Origin: Arthrobotrys musiformis
Taxonomy: Eukaryota; Ascomycota; Orbiliomycetes; Orbiliales; Orbiliaceae
Direction of reading: 5' to 3'
Assembly (NCBI GenBank): GCA_036971715.1
Contig: JAVHJL010000012.1
Location: 1,178,001 to 1,242,000, forward strand
DNA: 64,000 nt
Position numbers and translations under genes: made by a program. Within the stretch, counting starts at the first letter, position 1. Each line of letters opens with the position of its first letter. Under the pieces are notes generated by a model. The model was not told where the DNA came from and searched no databases. It was given only the letters and a program-made list of their open reading frames with translations. Below, one piece after another: positions 56,953 to 64,000 of the stretch.

Positions 56953-57651
56953 GTGCAACCAGCTCAAGCAAGGCGGCTTAATAGGCCGCCTGCGAGGCTA
57001 GTTGCCCGTTTTCCCAAGGATCACATAGAGCATCCCCGTATATTGTGGTTGTCTTTATCTTGGCAAGGGGGGGCCGCTGCCACAATTCTACTCTGGTCAA
57101 GTCAATCATCATTCCTTTGGAAACAGTACGTTCCCCCTTCGTTCCCAAAAGCTGCAAAGCTTTACTTCTCGAACCCGGTTTACTTCTCCCGCACTCAACT
57201 TGACGCCCTCTACGCTCAACACCAATACTCCTGGGATTCGTTTCGAGAAGTTCTTCGAGGATTCGCCCGTGCTTTTAAGCTGGTAAGCGAATTGGAGGCT
57301 AACCCAGCTCCTTCAACCGCCGTTATCCTAAAACCAGAATCTGCACTGGTTGAAGACTACGCTTGGACTTTGGACTTGGACGTCTCCAACGACCCTATCG
57401 ATTCCCTGTTCCTTGCGGACGATAGTGACAGTGACAACATCGTAAGTGACGAGGATAAAGTAGGACTTCCCGAAAATCGACTACTCCCTGAAAATCGACT
57501 ACTCCCTGAAAATCGACTACTCCCTGAAAATCGACTACTCCCTGAAAATCGACTACTCCCTGTCCCTCCACTCCGGACGGATAAAGTAGGATTCCACGAG
57601 GAATGTCGACTACTCCCTGAACCTTTCATCAGCTTCTCCAGATTAAGTTAA
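56953..57651 (+). CDS. hypothetical ORF with 18-bp coding repeat (no ATG start)
   Basis: An open frame of 232 codons contains no ATG at all, so if real it is an internal or terminal exon. The middle looks like folded protein (FSRTQLDALYAQHQYSWDSF, REVLRGFARAFKLVSELEAN), followed by an acidic stretch (LFLADDSDSDNIVSDEDK) and the five-copy ENRLLP repeat. A TTTAG acceptor-like site near 56915 precedes a different frame (DKEEPTGEAREQCNQLKQGG). I recognise no family. Confidence 0.35.
   Translation: MQPAQARRLNRPPARLVARFPKDHIEHPRILWLSLSWQGGAAATILLWSSQSSFLWKQYVPPSFPKAAKLYFSNPVYFSRTQLDALYAQHQYSWDSFREVLRGFARAFKLVSELEANPAPSTAVILKPESALVEDYAWTLDLDVSNDPIDSLFLADDSDSDNIVSDEDKVGLPENRLLPENRLLPENRLLPENRLLPENRLLPVPPLRTDKVGFHEECRLLPEPFISFSRLS
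57472..57561 (+). repeat. five perfect 18-bp repeats
   Basis: GAAAATCGACTACTCCCT repeated five times, encoding ENRLLP. A sixth, diverged copy (GAATGTCGACTACTCCCT) lies at 57601. Confidence 0.95.
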
Positions 57652-57686
57652 TCTCTTCTTTTGTATAGAGCCACCTCATCAATCTA

Positions 57687-58155
57687 TTAACAAATATGGT
57701 TGTTCCGAAGCACCTGCAAGACTTCCGTCCTCTCCAAACCTCTATTTTTCTCTTTCTGTTCCATAAACAATTCCCATAGGCCTTTTCCCTCGTTCGTCTT
57801 TGCATATTTTTGAATTCCTGGCTCCATGAACAGCCTTCTCAAGGCGAGGGTGTGGTTGTGGTTCGACATCATCGTCCAATGAATCGGAGCATAGCCCCCC
57901 GTGTTTCTCGAGTTGATATCCGCACCAGCCGATATCAATATGGTTAAACAATTGATATCATTACTTGCTGTCCCTATCCAGGTGCAATAATGAATGGCTG
58001 TTCTATCAGTTATAGTTTTAGCCTCGATATTTGCCCCCAACTTGACAAGCACGCGAAGGGCTGCGGGGTTATTTTGACGAGAAGCAATGTGGATGGGGTG
58101 AACCTGTTCGGGCCCGGCATGATTAATATCTGCTCCGTTGTCATAAAAAATTCAA
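57687..58155 (-). pseudogene. ankyrin-repeat fragment
   Basis: The minus frame reads GADINHAGPEQVHPIHIASR, then LRVLVKLGANIEAKTITDRT, AIHYCTWIG, LTILISAGADINSRNTGGYA and PIHWTMMS, i.e. about three ankyrin repeats (G.NIN......T.LH.A...G....V..LL..GA.). It ends with charged helix and a stop at 57687. There is no ATG in frame, and a TGA lies just upstream of FYDNGADIN, so the 5' part is missing. Ankyrin repeats mediate protein-protein contacts. A partial or decayed gene. Confidence 0.65.
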
Positions 58156-58974
58156 ATCACCGGTGCAGAGTATATTGATAATGCTAGCTAGATCCCGCAT
58201 AACCTTGACCTTTCATAGCGTTCCAATTATCGTTCGGCTCCACTGCAGCTGGAGCTTGTGTTAAATATCATCGAAAGATAATGCTACCACACTAGGCATC
58301 TCATGAGCCGTCACCTACTCTAGGATTGTTAACCTCGATCCCTAGGGAGGGTTGTAGTAGTAGACGTCTTTTGCGGAATTATCTTGAGTGCGTTGTGCAC
58401 ATGTGGGATGTTGGATTTGTATTGGGTGACGTTGTAACCCCTCAGCAGCGGGGAAGAAAAGAGCGCGAGCGTTAACCAAGCAAAAGAGAAACCCCACTAG
58501 CGGAACAGAATTGTATTGACGATGAGGACGATGTCTAACTAATTCTAAACTATTTGCCTGTCTATGGGCTATACTTTATTCCCTTTTCTGGCCCATTTCT
58601 AACAGCGTCACATCCTACAAAACCGGCCGTGAATTGATAGAACGGATGATGAGTGGGGAAGGAAGAGAGGCTGGAGGAATCCCACAATATATAGAGAGAG
58701 ATCACCAGAGATCCTACAGGAGATCTGTCATGAATCACTCTTTAGACAGTTGTGTGGCTAGGTCCAGAAGGCTCATCTAACAAAAAGTAAATTAAAGGCA
58801 TAGAAGCACCGATTGGCTTCCACTCTTCTGTGATCCCTCAAGGTGGTTTTCCCATAATTTCCGGTATGGACGTAAAGAATGCGTGATCGCATATGCTAGA
58901 TGGATGCTGATGACGTTCTGGGAATGCTACCTAAGTGACAGAGCAGAAATATATTGGTATTGGAAAGTATACCC
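58156..58974. other. intergenic
   Basis: No supported gene; no further ankyrin repeats were seen upstream of the fragment. Confidence 0.35.
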
Positions 58975-59292
58975 TCATCGCGCGCCAAGTTGTTTGGCTA
59001 ATCGATTAAGGACCTCGGATTTTGAAAGGTTCTTTATGTTGTCGTAGGCCCCGGACTCCTCTAGAAAACTTATCTTTCTCTGCTCCGTTAGACTACTGCG
59101 GAAAATAGCCTCTGCAAGTGCAAGTTGCTCCATATTTGGCTTGAGTAATTCCCGGTATTTTTGGACGCGTGTATCGTTTATGTTAGATCGTGGAAGGAGG
59201 TTCGAAGTTGTAGGAGGATAAATTGGAAGGAGTCGAGTTCGGCGCAAGTCTAAAATGCTTTTTTTTTCTTTTCCTGGGGTTCCCTGGGACAA
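58975..59292 (-). CDS. small hypothetical protein
   Basis: 105 codons from ATG 59292 (MSQGTPGKEKKSILDLRRTR). The C-terminal two thirds is rich in helix-forming residues (VQKYRELLKPNMEQLALAEA, then SEVLNRLAKQLGAR). No signal peptide or known domain. About 90 bp upstream in the gene's sense lies a 10-bp tandem repeat. Moderately plausible. Confidence 0.4.
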   Translation of the reverse strand: MSQGTPGKEKKSILDLRRTRLLPIYPPTTSNLLPRSNINDTRVQKYRELLKPNMEQLALAEAIFRSSLTEQRKISFLEESGAYDNIKNLSKSEVLNRLAKQLGAR

Positions 59293-59380
59293 GAGGTTTC
59301 GAGCGGCTCGGAAATAAACCTTTATTTGGATGGACGAGATACCAGAAAAAACAATGAGGGGTCAAGTGTGGCAGAGTAAA

Positions 59381-59420
59381 GAGGAGCTGAGAGGAGCTGA
59401 GAGGAGCTGAGAGGATCTGA
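59381..59420. repeat. 10-bp tandem repeat GAGGAGCTGA (four copies)
   Basis: Three exact copies and one variant (GAGGATCTGA), just upstream of the small minus-strand ORF. Confidence 0.9.
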
Positions 59421-61683
59421 AAGAAGTAGTAGGGATGTAGGTTAATGCCAATCCCAATACAACACTACAACGCACTTCCGGACCTAATATGATTGAATCT
59501 CGACCATCAGGATGCCGAATGTGAGCAGATGAACAACTCGACCCTATTCACCGCGCAATTGAAGAGACGGATCATTGCGAGCTGGCGATGCTGAAGACTG
59601 ACCGGCAACCTTGTCGCAAAGAGGGGTGGGCGGGTCGGCGACCTCAATTTCGATCAAGTGATACGTATATTATTTATATATACGGGCGAACTCACGTCTT
59701 ACGTTGGTAGACGTGTGTTCGCATTGATGCGTATATATACTACAGGCTGCTGGCTAGCTTCAATTTTACGCAAATTTTACCAATAGAATACTTGTTATTA
59801 GTAGGCGCCTGCGGCGCCACTAAACCCCGACTGCACCAAGATCACCACTACCCTCAGTGCTACAGCTATTACAGCAGCACTATCATTACTCTATACATTC
59901 ACACTAGTACTATACTGCATTACAATAATTTCTATAGAATCTTCTAGCAAAAACAACACATTTTGGGATCCTCCCCCCCCAGGGGGATTTACCTAAGTAC
60001 ATAAAGGCCCCGACTTGCAGTCGGGCAATAGTGAAATAATTAAAATGTTTTAAATCCCATCGATTGCATAGAAGTTTTCGGTTTGAATTCATATCTACCC
60101 CACCGAATCTTCACCTCTTCCACACACTCCAAACGTTTTCATCTAGGCAAAGTTTCCTCATCTAGATAAATTCTCTTCATCTAGATAAATTCTCTTCATC
60201 TAGACAAATAATCTTCATCTACACAACGACCCGAGCATCAGCCTGGCCCCGATTTGTCTCAAGAAAACATCTTTGTTTTCTGCCATTGTTTCCCGTTTCA
60301 GAGAGTCATCGAACAGCTCTATTCCCGCTGATAGCATTCTGATTAGGTCTGGATAGTAGCGCCTTACGATGACAGCTTCATAGTCAGCACAGTCTAGATT
60401 AGATTAGAACTAAGCCCTTTGAGTTATATATAGTATCCAGCTGAAAGAATATTTACTAATGCCTCTCGATAGAGGTAGAACGAAATTATGGATACGATGG
60501 AGCTGTAATGAGGGTGAACGAATTGGTTGAATTGCGATAGTAACATGAAAAGAACAGGGAGACCTTCACATCGAAGGCCGCTTAATTTAGTTACAGAAAA
60601 CAACGCAAATTAATTTTCTTCCCCACAGCACGTAAGTAAACCCAGAGTAGAGATGATATAACATTCTTCGCTTTCCCTATCTTCAAATATTAATATTCTG
60701 AGAAAGAAAAACTTTTCTGATTGTGTTCCGAATATATTTCTAACAAGGGGCTAATTTAAAAAAAGGGTAGAGAGGGTAGCGAATGTTGTTCTCGCGAAAT
60801 TATACTGAAATCCAGTTCTATCGATTGATTTGGGGTTATGTACCAAGGGATGAGTTCCTCCCAGCGAAGTTTAGCCATCCCCACAGACATGATACATGAG
60901 GCCGGGAGGGAGCAAAAAAAACAAAAAAGAAAATGATATATATGGAAACGTCGATAGAGAAATTGGACTTTACTATTTTGAACCTGTTTTCTCTTCAAAC
61001 TTCCAGAACTATTTCGAGTGACGTTTTTCGTGGTGTGAAAAGGTTGGAAATTGGAAAGGCTCTAGGCGGAAGCGCCACGCAGTTGGGTCTCTCCACTTTG
61101 ATCTTATCGTCTTGTTGGAAATCACAAGAGGTCTGTGTTTGGGATACACGCACTGCACTGCAGTGTGGACTCTTCAAGGCACGAATGATTTTAAGACAAA
61201 TCTGAGACATCGATTAGACTACATATGTACTGTACATAGAAGTGGTAGCCTTGGGTTATAGAAATTGAGAGTGTGCGGGTGAGTGAGGTAAGTAGGCCTT
61301 ACTATACTAGTTTCTATGTAATGTATGTATGTGCCTTTTCGTCCCTTGCATAGACGCTATTATTGCGAACGATAGGCCGAGTGGGGCATAGTTAGTGGTT
61401 AACTCAATATCATCTCGAAACCGTCTTTACTAAATTTATGCTATAGCTTTGAAAACAGTATCGACGCTTCGACTTTGCTTCGTCCTGGCCCCGCTTCGTT
61501 TCGCCGAACCCTCGTGGATCCGGATCACCCTTCGCCTCATCTTTTTCATTGCATGAACCTCTTTCTGTGAACCCTGCCCTCCGGAGCATATTTCTAGGAA
61601 TATTACTACGCGAGAAATTTGAAGGAAACAACCCTGAGGTCTCTTGAAACAACAACACTAACCGACGGACGGAGGAGTTGATA
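59421..61683. other. gene-poor stretch with a short tandem repeat
   Basis: At 60139-60225 a unit of about 19 bp (TTCTCTTCATCTAGATAAA) is repeated four to five times with changes. A C/G run lies near 59975. No convincing ORF, although minus ORFs at 61410-61833 overlap the start of the next gene. Confidence 0.45.
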
Positions 61684-61812
61684 ATGGCCCCCACAATTGA
61701 GAAAGTGAAAAACGCCGGGAAAGCGGCGACCAGTGCTACAAGATCGATCATTGAACGGCATCTTTTCCAGAGATTGGAATCGCTGTCGAAAACAATTTCG
61801 GCAATCATACAT
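61684..61812 (+). CDS. possible first exon of a small gene
   Basis: ATG 61684 opens MAPTIEKVKNAGKAATSATR and SIIERHLFQRLESLSKTISA, 43 codons of amphipathic helix ending exactly at a GTTAGT donor (61813). The composition and donor suggest a real exon. The following sequence has a TCAG acceptor near 61928, but every frame I tried across it fails to give an obvious continuation. The antisense ORFs here seem less likely. Confidence 0.35.
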
Positions 61813-61900
61813 GTTAGTATAATGTGATATCATCTTTATTTCTTCCCTTCAATGTCGCTTCTTTATCTCCTTCCGGGCCTTCAAATACCAAAAAAGGTTT

Positions 61901-62497
61901 TTGATATTGCATACTTCTCGATCCTCAGCCTTTAATTTGCTGGCGGGATGCTTTTCCGGTTACGCAGACATAAAGTTCTTTGGAGTGGAATGGGGTGGAA
62001 TGAGCCGAACGTTGGCGAGACCGAGCCCATCTGCATCCTTTAAAGACGCGAGAGCGAAGCGATTATGTGGAGATGAAGCTGCTGATGTTTGGGTTTTGGA
62101 ATTTTGTGTTACGTCCTGTGACACAGATTTTAGGTATCGCGAACTTTGTAGGGTACGTCAAACGTTGTGCGGCATCAATGTCGACATCTGTCATATATGC
62201 ATATCGGATGGGTCTCAAAATTGCGACAATGCAACCAAAGGAAGAAAGAAAAAGTTTCTGTTCGAACGTCCCACACACGCTATGACTCGTCATGATTCGT
62301 TCATAAGAATTTTTTTCTTCGTTGAGCGGTTATGCGCCTCGAAATTTCCTGGTCTTGGCAAGAATCCAAAGCTCTTCACCCCGAGCTTGTGTGGAGACGA
62401 CTGGAGCTTGGAGTACTTGCGATACATTTGGGCGCCGGAGCTTCGAGCTGACGAGGGGCGGTCCCCTGTATCTCTCCATTTTAGGTGTTTTCGATAA
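61901..62497 (+). CDS. unresolved ORF, overlapping alternatives
   Basis: A 198-codon open frame, with stretches that look natural near its end (GLGKNPKLFTPSLCGDDWSL). An overlapping plus frame at 62067-62285 (FGFWNFVLRPVTQILGIANF, then VGYVKRCAASMSTSVIYAYR) is hydrophobic and looks like membrane protein. They cannot both be coding in full; each may contribute an exon. No family recognised. Confidence 0.25.
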   Translation: MILHTSRSSAFNLLAGCFSGYADIKFFGVEWGGMSRTLARPSPSASFKDARAKRLCGDEAADVWVLEFCVTSCDTDFRYRELCRVRQTLCGINVDICHICISDGSQNCDNATKGRKKKFLFERPTHAMTRHDSFIRIFFFVERLCASKFPGLGKNPKLFTPSLCGDDWSLEYLRYIWAPELRADEGRSPVSLHFRCFR

Positions 62498-62748
62498 CTT
62501 GTGAATTTCCCAACACATATCAACGAGAGTACGGGATAGCATTTTCAGTACCTGAGTAAGTATCCGTCTCCTTCTATTTTACTCTTGCATAAACGACTTT
62601 TGTGGATGAGCAGAGGGTGAAAATTTTTCAAGAAGATGCATCTCGATGTCTTCCAGTTGGTTTAGGTGGGATCGAGAGTGGGGAACTGCAAAGCTGACAT
62701 GATGGGACGAAATGGAATCGAATCGGTGGGGGAACAACCTCCATCGGT

Positions 62749-63368
62749 TTGTATTCTGTATCTTCGGACTTTACGATTATTTGCTTAGCTATCATTGGAT
62801 TGGCTCTGGCAACGATCACGTTTATACTCGGTCTGCTATCCGACATATTCTTGTCGCCTAAGCTGTTCGCCTACAAGAATGTCTTTTCGGTTTGCGATAC
62901 GCCTATGGAGATATTGATCTCTTTGCTGTCTTGGGGTATATCATCGGTGAGTCCTAAATTTTTTTTCACAATGCTTGTTCGAGGACTAGTCGCTGCGCAA
63001 GCTTTTGTTTTTGGGTCGATCGATACTTTTTTGAAACAAGTACCTTTCCGGAGATACCATCTATACTGTGCTTCAGCTTTGTAACTGGGAGTTTCGAATT
63101 TTTCTTCTGTGCTCCAGTCGACAGTCGAGTTGCTCTTGTCAAGGGTTTGACGGTACTTGGTATCGATACGTTGTCCGTTGGGAGACGTTATGCCTGTTCT
63201 GGAATGTCCAAGCGTTTGAGGTGCATGGCAAGCTTTATGCGATATTATATCCATAATTCTCCCTTACTCCAAAAAAGACAAATGTTATTCCATTTTTTTG
63301 ATTCTATCGAGGGAGCCTTCTTGGCCTTGTATGCCGGCGGCGAAACCTTCTGCATTCCAGACGGATAA
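62749..63368 (+). CDS. probable membrane-protein gene, exon structure unresolved
   Basis: Frame 62749-63084 (open leftwards to a TGA near 62698, no ATG at its head) carries a strong hydrophobic segment FTIICLAIIGLALATITFIL and a second one, MEILISLLSWGISS, which ends at a GTGAGT donor (62947). A later frame ending at 63368 reads VALVKGLTVLGIDTLSVGRR and FFDSIEGAFLALYAGGETF, and is preceded by a CTCCAG acceptor near 63117. The donor and acceptor phases do not match, so either another acceptor is used or the gene is disrupted. Likely a multi-pass membrane protein of unknown function. Confidence 0.35.
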
Positions 63369-64000
63369 GTTAGGATAAAGGATCACTGCCGTCGGTTTAA
63401 GGTTTCGGACCACTTGATATCGAGACCTTAAAGGCCCAGCTTTGGACTCGAATTAATTCGAATTCGGTCATAGATCCTACGGGTTACGTTACAACATGGG
63501 TCCGATCATGCCCGACCCTAAAATCTTGCAAGCCGACAATGTGTACTGTATATGTACACCCATGTGTAGGACTTTGCAGGCCTGCATATGTAGACGGACA
63601 GGAGTGACATGACATGACATGACATGAAAATGACATCCGCCGTGGAAGCCGAAGCTTTAATTAGCGATGTCCATCAGAGCTTCGAAAACGGCTCTGGTTT
63701 GAATTCCTAAGCTCGAGCTGAGCAGCAGGAGCTGAGCTTCCCTTGCTCCTCTTTGGAGCTACCCCTGTTCTTGCATTTGAAGAGCTTGCATGTTGTCCTT
63801 TTTTTTTGCCCATTACCAATTTGCACAAGTGCACGACGCAAATGCAGCCCAGGTCCACAGCCCTTTTTTTTTTTGTTGGTTTGTTTCAGCAAGGGAACTC
63901 GGCTAACGTGAGCTCCCGGAACATCGCGCGAGCGCAAGTTCGAGCTCGCGATATCCTTCGAGCGCAAGACACGCTGTAGATCGATAGACATCTCGTCGTT
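63369..64000. other. intergenic to window end
   Basis: Five tandem GACAT units at 63606-63630. Low-complexity T runs near 63800 and 63866. Overlapping ORFs on both strands at 63661-63991 have no motifs. Confidence 0.4.

Noticed and set aside
57472..57561. CRISPR-like regular repeat
   Set aside because: The 18-bp units are contiguous with no spacers and keep a reading frame; the genome is eukaryotic.

Overview
The window is eukaryotic and fits the nuclear genome of a filamentous ascomycete (Pezizomycotina). The clearest genes are split by short GT-AG introns of about 54-127 nt with CTAAC/CTAAT/CTGAC-like branch points. The gene families are fungal: a LOC1-type ribosome assembly factor, a YheT-type alpha/beta hydrolase, a DUF3818/PX-associated protein and a Zn2Cys6 regulator. 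The mobile elements (Helitron, Ty3/gypsy, copia remnant) are also of types common in fungi. I cannot fix the class or genus. Long AT-rich stretches without genes (about 10.6-14.5 kb, 24.5-25.8 kb, 26.4-29.6 kb, 38.8-40.3 kb) alternate with small gene islands, so this is a repeat-rich, gene-poor region.

Layout. 0-0.4 kb: copia remnant. 0.9-6.5 kb: housekeeping island (LOC1-like, YheT hydrolase, DUF3818 protein), interrupted by a tandem array of tRNA-like units at 3.65-4.37 kb. 8-10.5 kb: weak membrane-protein ORFs and a Cys/His-rich minus-strand fragment. 10.6-15.5 kb: desert ending in a stop-interrupted basic ORF. 15.9-22.1 kb: decayed Helitron on the minus strand, with N-terminal zinc motif, HUH Rep and PIF1-like helicase parts. 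22.7-26.4 kb: small unknown genes, several broken. 27.26-27.36 kb: long imperfect hairpin. 29.9-30.8 kb: Arg/Ser-rich protein. 31.4-32.3 kb: two-exon Cys-rich protein. 32.7 kb: truncated ribokinase. 33.2-33.8 kb: 9-bp minisatellite and foldback repeats. 35.2-36.6 kb: three-exon secreted protein joining a thaumatin-like domain to a CAP domain. 36.7-40 kb: hairpins, OrsD-like fragment, tandem repeats, Gag remnant and LTR-like segment. 40.3-47.2 kb: degenerate Ty3/gypsy element on the minus strand with diverged flanking repeats. 48.9-51.1 kb: five-exon Zn2Cys6 DNA-binding protein fused to a maltose-acetyltransferase-like domain. 53.9-59.3 kb: small hypothetical ORFs, a tandemly repeated exon-intron coiled-coil array, an 18-bp coding repeat and an ankyrin fragment. 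61.7-63.4 kb: probable membrane-protein gene with unresolved exons.

The genes do not form one obvious pathway. The most notable item is the thaumatin-CAP fusion: two secreted defence or effector-type folds in one predicted 429-residue chain, supported by three exons whose phases match, 16 cysteines in the thaumatin part and the CAP His/Glu motifs. The tRNA-like array and the regulator-acetyltransferase fusion come next. Several otherwise good genes carry one stop or frame break, which may be real decay or assembly error.
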